A DNA stretch of 38,324 nucleotides, from contig JALDAG010000005.1 of NCBI GenBank assembly GCA_022729255.1, positions 1 through 38,324 on the forward strand. The letters are read 5' to 3'. This stretch comes from Candidatus Nanohalarchaeota archaeon. GTDB lineage: Archaea > Nanohalarchaeota > Nanosalinia > Nanosalinales > Nanoanaerosalinaceae. A program made the translations under genes and the position numbers. Positions 1-7,801 of this stretch are shown in pieces (positions within the stretch are counted from its first letter, which is position 1; the number at the start of each line of letters is the position of its first letter). The notes under the pieces were generated by a model. That model had not been told where the DNA came from. It made no database searches and worked only from the letters and a program-made list of their open reading frames with translations.

Positions 1-2
1 AT

Positions 3-104
3 AGATACCAAAAAACGAATTTGAACCAGCTTGAAAGCTCTCTTGAAAGATTTGGTGCGGTTGAAAGTCTGTATGAAGAACTGAAAATCTTTTTTGAGGA
101 ATGA
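3..104 (+). CDS. C-terminal end of a truncated unidentified gene
   Basis: An open frame enters from the left edge and ends at TGA 102-104, giving 33 residues that finish in ESLYEELKIFFEE. The residues are Leu/Glu-rich with heptad-like spacing, as in the C-terminal helix of a coiled-coil protein. The start lies outside the window, so no family can be assigned. It could also be a chance open frame, since it is short. Confidence 0.4.
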   Translation, partial: RYQKTNLNQLESSLERFGAVESLYEELKIFFEE

Positions 105-236
105 AAGTTTCCAAAAAAATTTGTTGAGGTTTAGAGATTTCCATACTTGGCTAAAAAAATTTTTGTTTTCTAAAATATGCTTCATAAAGACTTATTCGAT
201 ATTACAAATAGTTCTAAAGTTGGAAAAAGCGTAAAC

Positions 237-246
237 TTTTATAAAC
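237..246 (+). promoter_or_regulatory. TATA box of the 266-1423 gene
   Basis: TTTTATAAAC is centred about 25 bases before the ATG at 266. That is the archaeal TATA-to-start distance, so the transcript probably begins at or very near the start codon (leaderless). No Shine-Dalgarno sequence precedes the ATG, which agrees with this. Confidence 0.55.
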
Positions 247-265
247 TAAAGAACTATGTCACTAT

Positions 266-1423
266 ATGACAGTAACTAAAGAACAAGATAGTTCGATACC
301 TCTGTACGAAAAAGCTTTAGAAACTGTTAAAAAAATCGGTGCATACACAACAGTCGGAACATACCTCGCAATTTCTACTCTCACAGGTATGGGAGGACAA
401 CCAGCCCAGGCATTCAGCCTGGAGGACCATTATCAAAAATTCGCTGTTGAATCATATGTCGAAACAAACATAGATGAAGAGGAGTACCAGGAAGCATACA
501 GAGATTTCGCCAAAATAATGCTTGAAGGACAAAGATTCGAAGACGAAGAAGAAATAACAGAGGAATACGTGGAAAAATCTTACGAATTAATGGATAAAAA
601 CGAAGAAATAGGTGAAAACGCTTTCTCAAAAATATACTCTCACTTATCAAACTCAGGATACTTCGAAGAAAACCTATCAAGGTTCAAGATAAACAACAAA
701 GGAGATCTCATACTGTTCAACTACGTAAACAACGTAGAAGTTGAAGAAGCGCCAAAAAGTATTGAAAGATTTGATGAGGAAACAATAGAAAAACTTGAAA
801 AGACAGGGATAATCAACATCCAAAAAACAGAAAGGGACTACATAGTGGAAGAAGGCGAAGGATACAAGATCGATCTTGACAAGTTTGTGAAAGACGCTGA
901 GATAAACCGCATAAAAAATGGAGCTGATTACAGTCAAGCATACGAATACAAAAGAGGAGATATCTCAAAAAGGTTTATCAACAGAGGTATTTACAAAGGA
1001 CATATGTTCGGAGTAGCGATAGATGAATACAGAAATGAAACATTTGAACTAGAAGAATCGGTTTTAACCAGTCTTCCATACCTTGAACCGGGTAACGACA
1101 GGAAAACAGGTTATGTCGCTTTAAGACTGGATGAAGAAGGTTCAAATGTAGAGGCCAAGTTTTTCATAGACCAAGAGATCTTCAAAAAATACGGTGACAA
1201 CCTGAAAATAGCATATGGAATGGAAAAAGACCCAGAGATAAATCTCTTCGACTTCAAAGAGGTCAAACCAGGAGTGTACATGGACAGTATAAGGGATGAC
1301 AACATTTCAATATTCGATGAAGAAACTGAAGAACCCATTATCTACGGTCTGGGAGATTTTCAAAGAAGCGACTTCGAATATTTTGATGTCAGAGACTTTG
1401 AAATGATGCTCTATATCTACTAG
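266..1423 (+). CDS. Secreted acidic protein of unknown function
   Basis: A 385-residue protein I do not recognise. Residues about 22-50 form a Lys-Lys start, a moderately hydrophobic stretch (IGAYTTVGTYLAISTLTGMG) and a small-residue AQA site, resembling a Sec signal peptide cleaved near residue 50. The rest is soluble and very rich in Glu, Asp, Lys and Ile, with many EE/DE pairs and no cysteines or recognisable catalytic motif. The C-terminal half alternates short hydrophobic strands with acidic turns, suggesting beta structure. A TATA box lies 25 bases before the ATG. It appears monocistronic, as the next gene has its own TATA-like element. The export signal is only moderately convincing; if the leader is not functional the protein would be cytoplasmic. 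Confidence 0.75.
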   Translation: MTVTKEQDSSIPLYEKALETVKKIGAYTTVGTYLAISTLTGMGGQPAQAFSLEDHYQKFAVESYVETNIDEEEYQEAYRDFAKIMLEGQRFEDEEEITEEYVEKSYELMDKNEEIGENAFSKIYSHLSNSGYFEENLSRFKINNKGDLILFNYVNNVEVEEAPKSIERFDEETIEKLEKTGIINIQKTERDYIVEEGEGYKIDLDKFVKDAEINRIKNGADYSQAYEYKRGDISKRFINRGIYKGHMFGVAIDEYRNETFELEESVLTSLPYLEPGNDRKTGYVALRLDEEGSNVEAKFFIDQEIFKKYGDNLKIAYGMEKDPEINLFDFKEVKPGVYMDSIRDDNISIFDEETEEPIIYGLGDFQRSDFEYFDVRDFEMMLYIY

Positions 1424-1535
1424 AGATCAACGATTTTTCCTTAAAACCTCTCTCAACATATGATTTCAAAAAAAGATAAATACCTGTTTTTTTCAAGGCT
1501 CTCTTCTTCGACAAATTTCAAGAAAAAAATCTATA

Positions 1536-1545
1536 CTATATAAAT
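1536..1545 (+). promoter_or_regulatory. TATA-like box before the small membrane protein gene
   Basis: CTATATAAAT lies only a few bases before the ATG at 1547 but about 30 bases before an in-frame ATG at 1571. The distance favours 1571 as the real start of a leaderless transcript. Confidence 0.45.
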
Positions 1546-1570
1546 TATGAAAACAATCCCTGGTTTATAT

Positions 1571-1924
1571 ATGAACGAAAAAGTTTTGGGAGGACTTATC
1601 ACAGGTTTCTTCTTAGCGGTTTTTATAGTTTCATTAACCGCTTTTTTCCAGTTGAGACCTGTAGAGGAAGAGCTTGAAACAGCTTATGCACTGGCTGAAG
1701 AGGGAAGGTACGAGTCTTCTATAGATATGTTGAGAGAGCTTGAACAGCTCGGAGACATACCTATTATAGGAGGTTCTTTCGAGTTCGCAGGTGAGACAGC
1801 TGACACACTGGAATATGTCAGAAGTACCGTGAAAATGGTTTATCTGTTGTTCAGGTATTCTGTGCCTGCAGCCCTTTTCTCGGTTTTGATGATGGTCCTC
1901 GGGATCCACATGTCGAGAAACTGA
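1571..1924 (+). CDS. Small two-span membrane protein, unknown function
   Basis: The open frame begins at ATG 1547, but ATG 1571 sits about 30 bases after a TATA-like box and directly before the first membrane span, so I prefer the 117-residue form. The first span (LGGLITGFFLAVFIVSLTAFF) is followed by about 50 acidic residues predicted helical (EEELETAYALAEEGRYESSIDM, resembling a single TPR-like helical pair). The second span (YSVPAALFSVLMMVLGIHM) is near the C-terminus. The loop between the spans would face outward or inward as one unit. I recognise no family. It stands alone, with a 200-base gap to the next gene. Confidence 0.65.
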   Translation: MNEKVLGGLITGFFLAVFIVSLTAFFQLRPVEEELETAYALAEEGRYESSIDMLRELEQLGDIPIIGGSFEFAGETADTLEYVRSTVKMVYLLFRYSVPAALFSVLMMVLGIHMSRN

Positions 1925-1970
1925 CCTGATGCAAAAAGGTCTGAGAAGTCTGTTGTTAATTTAATTGAGT

Positions 1971-1989
1971 TTTTCCTAAACAAGGAAAA
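1971..1989. repeat. Inverted repeat, 7-bp stem
   Basis: TTTTCCT and AGGAAAA are perfect inverted repeats around a 5-base loop (AAACA). The repeat lies 3' of the small membrane protein gene and touches a second palindrome at 1988-2006. It may be a terminator hairpin or part of a compound regulatory site. The rest of the 1925-2143 gap shows nothing else. Confidence 0.35.
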
Positions 1990-2006
1990 TATAACACTGT
2001 TATATT
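1988..2006. promoter_or_regulatory. 19-bp palindrome AATATAAC-ACT-GTTATATT
   Basis: This is a perfect palindrome with 8-bp arms and a 3-base centre. A near copy occurs at 6542-6560. The two bracket the kinase to Nudix cluster. The arms contain TATA-like elements on both strands, so it may be a regulator-binding site, a bidirectional promoter element or a weak terminator. Confidence 0.4.
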
Positions 2007-2143
2007 CTGCCTGTCAAACAACAAAAATATCTTGGTTCAGTTTTTCGCTGAAGCATTCAGTGTTTTCTAACATCCTTTCTTTATACAGAAACAAAGTTAA
2101 TCTCTCCACAGTAACTCGCCAGAACCGGCAAAGAGGTTTAACG

Positions 2144-2698
2144 ATGTCAATGTACAACATATGTATTATAGGAGGTCCTAAAACAGCTGGCAAGTCAACC
2201 GTTCTAAAAAACCTGGATCGTGAATGCTATGAGATCCATACAGGAAGTTTTCTCTACGAATTAGCCAAAGAAAGGTATGATGTAGACGACAGAGAAAAAG
2301 TCTTGGACAACGGTCTGCCTATAAGAGTAGGAGATGATTTTATATACGAGATACATGAAAAAGTTAGGGAAAACAACGTTACAATTGACACACACTTCTA
2401 TGTACACGGCTACTTAGGTATACCGAAAAAAAGTTTGGAAAAGCTCAACAACGGTTACAGCATCAAACTCGTGCATCTCACCAACGATCTTGACACTCTT
2501 CTAAAAAGAAGACATGAAAAAGGCTATGACACGGATTTGGAAGAGGTGATCAACGATAAATACGGTAACCACCAGGCATTCGATGTCTACAAAGAAGTTC
2601 TGGCGAAAAACAATCGTTTGGATTGCTTGGAGATAAAAAACGATTCTCTTGAAGAAACTCTTGAGAAAATTGAAGGAATGTTCGAAAATGATATATGA
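2144..2698 (+). CDS. AdkA-like nucleotide kinase (P-loop)
   Basis: Probably a nucleoside monophosphate kinase related to archaeal-type adenylate kinase (AdkA). The N-terminus MSMYNICIIGGPKTAGKST is a beta strand plus Walker A loop (GPKTAGKS). IDTHFYVHGYLGIP near the middle matches the DTH...GY...GLP segment of AdkA. VHLTNDLDTLLKRRHEKG matches its LID-flanking region, and the helix after it (NHQAFDVYKEVLAKNN) matches the AdkA C-terminal helix. An open frame extends upstream to 2060, but ATG 2144 follows GAGGTTTAA and sits right before the first strand, giving 184 residues, close to the AdkA length of about 190. It heads a same-strand cluster of nucleotide-handling proteins. The substrate nucleotide cannot be told; a second kinase (AK6-like) is at 9743-10285. 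Confidence 0.75.
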   Translation: MSMYNICIIGGPKTAGKSTVLKNLDRECYEIHTGSFLYELAKERYDVDDREKVLDNGLPIRVGDDFIYEIHEKVRENNVTIDTHFYVHGYLGIPKKSLEKLNNGYSIKLVHLTNDLDTLLKRRHEKGYDTDLEEVINDKYGNHQAFDVYKEVLAKNNRLDCLEIKNDSLEETLEKIEGMFENDI

Positions 2699-2727
2699 AA
2701 ACAAACACTTGTTGAAAGGTGGTTTTT

Positions 2728-3969
2728 TTGGGTTATAATCTGCCTAAACTCGCAAGCTGGAAGATGAAGCTTTTGGAGAAAGGAATCGACAGCGTGGATC
2801 TAAGGGAACTAGGCGAGAAAAAATACAAGACGAAGTGGAAGGAACAGGATCCGACTGTGGAGAACGGGATCTTTTACGATGCATCCGAAAACGAGTTCCT
2901 CATACCCTCAGAACTGATACTGAAAAACGGTGAAGACGAAGCCGTGGTCAAGGTGAATTATTCAAAAGATTCTGAGTACATCATAGATAAATATAGAAAT
3001 GAACTCGTTCTTATAAACAAAGAAACAGGTTCAGATGTTGACATAGATATAGCTCCTGTGGAAAAACCCGGTTTTTACTCGGAAAAAATCTCGGGGAACG
3101 AATTAAACGAATACATACAGTTACTGGGACTTGACAGGTTAGGAATACTAGCTTATGAGGGCTGTTTTCACTGGAACATTGAGAAAAGCTGCAAGTTCTG
3201 CGATTCAAACCCCAAAAGAAACTGGGAGGACAAGGTGATGCCTTCGGTAAACTCTCTCTGGGATTACAATGATCCATACAAGTGGTGGGAGGAGAACAGT
3301 CAAGAATACTTGGAAGGAATGGAAAAAGCATCCAAAAAAATCCTTGAGTCAGATGAGATAGGTCCTCACAAACATTTAGCGGTGATGGCTGGCAACCTTC
3401 CTGAGCTAGACGCCATCTGGGAAGTAGTCAAAGACGTATCTGAAAGCCTTAACAGAGGAAGCGATATAAGTAAAGTGGATAGCTACCTCAACGTCTTACC
3501 TCCTAACAGAGAAAACCTGGAGATGTATCTTGAGAAAGCTAGCGAAGAATGGGGTTTCAACCAGCTCCAGATAAACCTGGAGGTTTTCGGTGAAAAAGCT
3601 TTCCAAAACGTTTGCCCAGGCAAACAAAACCTGGTGGGTTTTAAATACATGAGGGAAAGCCTTGAAAAAGCGGTGGATTACTTCGGAGAGGGAAAAGTCC
3701 GTTCAAACTTTGTTTTAGGAGCTCAACCCATAAACGAGCTTTTAAAAGGAGTGAAAAAACTTGCTGATAGCGGTGTAGTAGCGGATTACAGCGTTTTCAT
3801 ACCCAAGAAAAAGACTCCGTGGGAGAACAGAGAAAAACCCGATACGGAAAAAGTGGTCGACTTCACGAAGAAACTTGCGGAGATATACAGAGAACACGGT
3901 TTTGAACCTATTTACTGCGAGAAGGGAAGCAGGTCAAACATAGTGAACGAGGTATTTAGGGAGATATGA
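2728..3969 (+). CDS. Radical-SAM-like protein with CX8CX2C cysteines
   Basis: A protein of about 413 residues that looks like a radical S-adenosylmethionine enzyme. The candidate cluster motif is Cys-Phe-His-Trp...Ser-Cys-Lys-Phe-Cys (about residues 146-158), so the spacing is CX8CX2C, not the usual CX3CX2C. Elp3 has a comparable CX9CX2C. Downstream, VMAGNL, LQINLEVFGEKAF and VRSNFVLGAQPINELLKGV look like successive strands of a radical SAM barrel that bind SAM and substrate. About 140 residues precede the motif, a longer N-terminal region than most. The frame opens at GTG 2719, but TTG 2728 lies 5 bases after AAGGTGG and may be the real start. It overlaps the next gene by 4 bases, so the two are translationally coupled. 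The reaction is unknown. Confidence 0.7.
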   Translation: MGYNLPKLASWKMKLLEKGIDSVDLRELGEKKYKTKWKEQDPTVENGIFYDASENEFLIPSELILKNGEDEAVVKVNYSKDSEYIIDKYRNELVLINKETGSDVDIDIAPVEKPGFYSEKISGNELNEYIQLLGLDRLGILAYEGCFHWNIEKSCKFCDSNPKRNWEDKVMPSVNSLWDYNDPYKWWEENSQEYLEGMEKASKKILESDEIGPHKHLAVMAGNLPELDAIWEVVKDVSESLNRGSDISKVDSYLNVLPPNRENLEMYLEKASEEWGFNQLQINLEVFGEKAFQNVCPGKQNLVGFKYMRESLEKAVDYFGEGKVRSNFVLGAQPINELLKGVKKLADSGVVADYSVFIPKKKTPWENREKPDTEKVVDFTKKLAEIYREHGFEPIYCEKGSRSNIVNEVFREI

Positions 3970-5069
3970 TGGAGAAGGAAAAAACAGTTTATGCTCCGGA
4001 AACCGAGAATCTGGAAAGGATAGATGAAAAGTACAACATACTCTACAGATTGAACAAGGACCACGAAAGAGAGGAAATAGTGTCGTTGACCGACGAACTC
4101 GAGAAAGCTAAAAAACTCATGGACGACGGATGGGAAAAGAAAAACGTTCTATCATATTTCAAGCTTTTAGCTCCAGAGATATGTTTAGCCGATCTAACAA
4201 ACCCTTTAGAGATAGAGGAAAACGGAGGTATGAGGAAGAACTATGCGATGTACGCTGCAGCAAAACACCTTGAGAGAAACGGCATCCTCAACAACCTGCT
4301 TGAAAAGTTTTCCAACTCGGATTACAAGATAATAAACGGAGAATCCATAGAGTTCCAGTCCAGGATAGCTCTTCTAGAGGAACAAAAAGGCCTTAAAGAA
4401 GTGCTGAAAGAAGAAATACGCAAAAGCGATTTCTACGGTTTTTTTTACGAACAACTCGGGAAGAAACATCTTGATGGCGATATCGAAGAGGTTAACGTCG
4501 ATGTTTATATAGGGAACGTGGAAAGTGGCAAGTTCGATGATTTAGAAAGGCATTACAGCTATATCAAAGACATAAGTATCGATGAAAACATATACGGATT
4601 GTTCGACCAGCTACCTATAGCTGATAAATACGTTTTAGTGCCTCATGCCGGTTTCAATTATCTGGATGAACTCTCTGAAAAAGTCGGAAGGGAAAAAATA
4701 ATGCTTTACGAGAAACATTTCTCAAAAAACGGTGATTTCTGGGTGTGGAAAAAAGATTTCGAGGAAGAAAACGTTCTGATTATAGACAAGTGTTACAGCG
4801 GGAAGACGCTGGAATGGGTAGCCGAACAGATAGAGATCGAGAATGGAAGACCTCTTACAGCGGGTTTATACCCCAAATCCAGTAGTTCTATGGATAAAAT
4901 GGATTATATGTATTTTGTGGACGAGCTCTACAGGACAAAAGATGTAGACCACGATAAAAAGGGTTGGGAGATACAGCTATACAAGCAGATAGCCTGGGAG
5001 AAATCAGTGGAGAAAAATCGCGGGTATAAACCGGATAAAGACTTATTAAGTGAGAAAAAGCTTTGTTAG
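3966..5069 (+). CDS. Phosphoribosyltransferase-like protein
   Basis: 367 residues. The C-terminal third holds a type I phosphoribosyltransferase-like signature: YVLVPHAGFNYLDEL (about 222-236) resembles the strand and turn before the active site. NVLIIDKCYSGKTLEW (about 269-284) resembles the PRPP-binding loop (hydrophobic strand, acidic residue, then GKT/GxT). The usual Asp-Asp or Glu-Asp pair is Asp-Lys here, so catalysis may be altered. The N-terminal 200 residues are helical, charged and not recognised; NYAMYAAAKHLERNG suggests a substrate-binding helix. The start overlaps the radical-SAM-like stop (ATGATGG, so ATG 3966 or 3969). Stable coupling to that enzyme suggests a shared pathway on a phosphoribosyl or nucleoside substrate. 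That is inference. Confidence 0.6.
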   Translation: MMEKEKTVYAPETENLERIDEKYNILYRLNKDHEREEIVSLTDELEKAKKLMDDGWEKKNVLSYFKLLAPEICLADLTNPLEIEENGGMRKNYAMYAAAKHLERNGILNNLLEKFSNSDYKIINGESIEFQSRIALLEEQKGLKEVLKEEIRKSDFYGFFYEQLGKKHLDGDIEEVNVDVYIGNVESGKFDDLERHYSYIKDISIDENIYGLFDQLPIADKYVLVPHAGFNYLDELSEKVGREKIMLYEKHFSKNGDFWVWKKDFEEENVLIIDKCYSGKTLEWVAEQIEIENGRPLTAGLYPKSSSSMDKMDYMYFVDELYRTKDVDHDKKGWEIQLYKQIAWEKSVEKNRGYKPDKDLLSEKKLC

Positions 5070-5126
5070 GAAAGAAATATTACGGATAAAACCAAAAAAA
5101 TGTTTATACAAAAAAAGGTATCAAAA

Positions 5127-6113
5127 ATGGATTTTAGACACGGAACAGGAATAGCTTCGGATAAAGACCTCATGTTTATGTCGTGGGGAAAAAACATTTT
5201 CAACAACAAACCTTTCTTCGTACTGAAGTATTTCCCTGACAAAAAAGGTAAGAGACAACTGGAGGGTCAAAGGTTCTCAAAGGTTAAACCCCCTCTTTAC
5301 GCCTACAACGAGATGATAGATACTGCTGAAGAGTTCGATGAAAGCTTAGTATCCTACTCGGAACTCTTGAAGAGAGATATCCTGGATCTTGAATCCTCTG
5401 AAATCGAAGTTTTTGACCCTGTTGAAAAAGCCGGGGAGATGGTCAAAAATCCTTCTGACAAGGTCGAAAAACAGTTCAGAGAAATGCAGGAGTTCTTCTC
5501 AGGGATAATCAAGGAAGAAAATCTTGATTTAGAGATAGGTGTCACTGCATCTCTTTTATTCGGTCTACACGACCCTGAATCCTCAGATATAGATCTCGTG
5601 TTTTACGGATCAAAAAAAGAACTTGAAAAGCTTCAAACCCGTATCAAAAAACTTGTAGATGAAGAAGTTTTGAAACTTGATCTCTCAAGCTTTGAAAAAC
5701 AAGTGGTAGAGGAAACGATGAACGAGGAGTTCAGCGATGACCTTAAAAAAAGGATAGTTGAGGAGAAAAGATATCTCAGCTCTTTCGAACACGAAAAAGC
5801 GGATACAGAGATACATCTACAGTATGTGGACACCGAACCACTGAATGATATCGGTGGTGGAGAAGGTGTTGGAAGGAAGAAGATCGTTGGAAAGGTTACA
5901 AAAAAATCTTCTGCGAACTATGTATGCCCCGAGTTCACGGTTTCTAATAAGGAAGGCGACTTTGAGGTGATATGTTACCACAAGTCTGGTTCTCTGATAA
6001 AACAGGGAGATGAAGTAAGTCTTGAGGGATACATGATAGAAAAACAAGGTAAGAAATTCATGGTTCTGCTGGATGAAAAAGCAGACCACCTGAAATTAGT
6101 GGGTGATAATTGA
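5127..6113 (+). CDS. Nucleotidyltransferase with C-terminal OB-like domain
   Basis: A DNA polymerase beta-type nucleotidyltransferase core is visible as GVTASLLFG followed by SSDIDLVFYG (about residues 138-161), the GS-like helix plus DxD metal-binding motif. ADTEIHLQYVD near residue 235 could supply the third carboxylate. The N-terminus (MDFRHGTGIASDKDLMF...VLKYFPD) resembles an uncharacterised archaeal family with this architecture. The last 80 residues (VGKVTKKSSANYVCPEFTV...GDEVSLEGYMIEKQGKKFMVLL) look like an OB-fold nucleic-acid-binding domain. ATG 5127 is preferred over 5100 because AAAAGGTA precedes it. The stop lies beside the ribosome-binding site of the Nudix gene. It probably transfers a nucleotide to RNA, DNA or a small molecule; the target is unknown. 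Confidence 0.7.
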   Translation: MDFRHGTGIASDKDLMFMSWGKNIFNNKPFFVLKYFPDKKGKRQLEGQRFSKVKPPLYAYNEMIDTAEEFDESLVSYSELLKRDILDLESSEIEVFDPVEKAGEMVKNPSDKVEKQFREMQEFFSGIIKEENLDLEIGVTASLLFGLHDPESSDIDLVFYGSKKELEKLQTRIKKLVDEEVLKLDLSSFEKQVVEETMNEEFSDDLKKRIVEEKRYLSSFEHEKADTEIHLQYVDTEPLNDIGGGEGVGRKKIVGKVTKKSSANYVCPEFTVSNKEGDFEVICYHKSGSLIKQGDEVSLEGYMIEKQGKKFMVLLDEKADHLKLVGDN

Positions 6114-6114
6114 A

Positions 6115-6540
6115 ATGACGGTTGGAAAAAATTCGAAACAGGTTTTGATAGCGAACGGAATCGTTAGAAAGGATGAAAAATTTCTTCTGGTCAAGAGACA
6201 GAGGGAATGGGATGAACAGGCCCACGGAAAATGGGAGATACCTGGAGGAAAAGTGGATTTCGGTGAAGAACCCAAAGAAACCGCTCTTAGAGAGGTCGAA
6301 GAAGAAACAGGTTTCAAAGTTAAGAATCCAAGGCTCTTGAAAAGCATTTACAGCCATGTATGGGAATACGACACAAGGAGAAGCCACGTCATCATTTTCC
6401 CTTTTATCTGTGAGTTGGAAGGAGGAGAAAAAGATGTTTCTGACAAGAACGTGCAGGAAGTTGAATGGTTCAAAAGAGGTGAAGTCGAAGAGCTGGACTG
6501 TCTTCCTGGCACTAAGGAGATGCTTGATTTAATTGATTGA
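6115..6540 (+). CDS. Nudix hydrolase
   Basis: A 141-residue Nudix family pyrophosphatase. The complete Nudix box is present at about residues 44-66: Gly-x5-Glu-x7-Arg-Glu-Val-Glu-Glu-Glu-x-Gly, with the REVEEE glutamates binding Mg2+. WEIPGGKVDFGE precedes it, as in MutT/NTP pyrophosphohydrolase members. ATG 6115 is chosen over GTG 6103 because GGTGAT at 6102-6107 is a well-spaced ribosome-binding site lying over the stop of the upstream gene, implying translational coupling. The family hydrolyses nucleoside diphosphate-linked compounds (damaged NTPs, nucleotide sugars, ADP-ribose). Its place after a nucleotidyltransferase suggests housekeeping of the same pool. The substrate cannot be read from sequence. 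Confidence 0.9.
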   Translation: MTVGKNSKQVLIANGIVRKDEKFLLVKRQREWDEQAHGKWEIPGGKVDFGEEPKETALREVEEETGFKVKNPRLLKSIYSHVWEYDTRRSHVIIFPFICELEGGEKDVSDKNVQEVEWFKRGEVEELDCLPGTKEMLDLID

Positions 6541-6541
6541 A

Positions 6542-6560
6542 AATATAACAGTGTTATACT
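6542..6560. promoter_or_regulatory. Near-copy of the 1988-2006 palindrome
   Basis: AATATAAC-AGT-GTTATACT differs from a perfect palindrome at one position, and its centre is the complement of the earlier copy. It sits just after the Nudix stop, between convergent genes. TTTAATTGA precedes both copies by a short distance. It is a terminator or regulatory site; its role is undecided. Confidence 0.4.
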
Positions 6561-6583
6561 TCATCGGGAAACCCAAAAAAAAT

Positions 6584-7381
6584 TCATTCGTCAGGGAACC
6601 AAGGTACAAACTTGCTGGTCTTTTCAGCATACTCCCTGTACTCCTCTTCTTCCATAAGTTTTTCTTCTAGCAGAGGTACACCAGAAACTTTCAACAATAA
6701 AAATGTTATTGTTACAGGACTTATGACAGTCCATAGACCTGTCAAACCTGTATATCCGACAGCCATCACGAAAAAACCCCACCATATAACAGATTCGCCG
6801 AAGTAGTTGGGATGCCTGGTATATCTCCATAAACCTTTGTCGAGAACCTTGCCCTCACCACTCTCTAAAAACTTTTTCAGTTGGTGATCTCCCACAACTT
6901 CAAAAAATAGACCTGTCATCCATACTAAAAGACCAAAACCGAATAAAGGCACGGAATAAATCGCCTGAAAACCAATCAGATTAACAAAGATGATAGGAGA
7001 TGCCACCACCAATAATATCAATGCCTGAAACATGTAAACCTTGAAGAATGAATTAAGGTAAAAGTTGTTCCACCTTTCTCTCATCTCCCTGTACCTGTAA
7101 TCCTCTTCCTCCATCATGAAAACTCTCTTTCCAAGATGAACCGTAAGCCTTGATCCCCATGCAAAAACAAGAACTGTCATCAGAACCGGTACAGTGTATC
7201 CAAAGTTCTGGCCAACAGCCAGTGATACCGCCGCAACAACCAAGAAACCCAGTCCCCAGCCTATATCAACATATGAGTTATCATCCTTAAACACTCCTAT
7301 CAAAAAGAACACGAGAAAGTTTAGAAACAAAGCTCCTATTACTAATAATATATCGGTGTCCAAAAAGATTTCCGGGATCAT
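6584..7381 (-). CDS. DUF1295-family membrane enzyme (steroid reductase/ICMT-like)
   Basis: 265 residues, with about seven hydrophobic spans. The family signature is clear: WGSRLTVHL in the middle, RERWNNFYLNSFFKVYMFQ, and the C-terminal GLWRYTRHPNYFGESVIWWGFF. The last motif (RHPNYFGE) is the cofactor-binding segment shared by steroid 5-alpha-reductase-like and isoprenylcysteine methyltransferase-like proteins. The length fits the DUF1295 family. These are integral membrane proteins, likely acting on lipid or isoprenoid substrates with NADPH or SAM, but prokaryotic members are little characterised. A TATA box sits 25 bases before the ATG, so the message is probably leaderless. It converges with the Nudix gene. 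Confidence 0.85.
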   Translation of the reverse strand: MIPEIFLDTDILLVIGALFLNFLVFFLIGVFKDDNSYVDIGWGLGFLVVAAVSLAVGQNFGYTVPVLMTVLVFAWGSRLTVHLGKRVFMMEEEDYRYREMRERWNNFYLNSFFKVYMFQALILLVVASPIIFVNLIGFQAIYSVPLFGFGLLVWMTGLFFEVVGDHQLKKFLESGEGKVLDKGLWRYTRHPNYFGESVIWWGFFVMAVGYTGLTGLWTVISPVTITFLLLKVSGVPLLEEKLMEEEEYREYAEKTSKFVPWFPDE

Positions 7382-7400
7382 ACCGAAAAAATAGAACTTG

Positions 7401-7410
7401 ATTTATAAAA
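7401..7410 (-). promoter_or_regulatory. TATA box of the DUF1295 gene
   Basis: On the minus strand this reads TTTTATAAAT, centred about 25 bases upstream of the ATG at 7381. The spacing fits a leaderless archaeal transcript. Confidence 0.5.
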
Positions 7411-7431
7411 AAAGAATTGTTGGATGAAAGT

Positions 7432-7779
7432 TCACTCAATATCCTTTATTATCTTCTTTTTAAGATCTTCAAACTCTTCTTCGGTTAAAACTTCTTTATC
7501 TTTTAGTTCGGCTAGTCTTTCAAGATCTCCGATATCCTTAGATTTTAAAAGACCTATATTACCGGTTTTAACAACAAGCAGATATATAACAGCTCCGATA
7601 AAATTAGATAAAAGTATCAGTATAACCCATATAGCTTTTTCCTCTCCTCTCATATGCTTCTGATTGACAAGAACATCATATATAGCATATATCACTACTA
7701 GAAGACCTGCCAATGAGAAAATAAGTCCGAACAAGACCATGAACGGCAGGATAAAAATGTTGTGCATCTCTCCAAACAT
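7432..7779 (-). CDS. PLDc_N / SHOCT small membrane protein
   Basis: 115 residues with two membrane spans (about 8-33 and 49-68). The second (AIWVILILLSNFIGAVIYLLV) matches the phospholipase D N-terminal-like (PLDc_N) membrane module. The C-terminus (LERLAELKDKEVLTEEEFEDLKKKII) is a clear SHOCT domain, a short helical module often found at the end of membrane proteins that may mediate oligomerisation. No catalytic domain is present. A minus-strand TATA element (TTTATAAAGA, 7802-7811) is about 27 bases upstream of the ATG, so the gene is probably transcribed alone without a leader. The function of this combination is not known. Confidence 0.85.
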   Translation of the reverse strand: MFGEMHNIFILPFMVLFGLIFSLAGLLVVIYAIYDVLVNQKHMRGEEKAIWVILILLSNFIGAVIYLLVVKTGNIGLLKSKDIGDLERLAELKDKEVLTEEEFEDLKKKIIKDIE

Positions 7780-7801
7780 ATTTTTTTAAAAAAATTCTTA
7801 T

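Noticed and set aside
2060..2143. Upstream extension of the AdkA-like kinase
   Set aside because: The residues before the start at 2144 (MFSNILSLYRNKV...) do not resemble the kinase family, and a good ribosome-binding site precedes ATG 2144.
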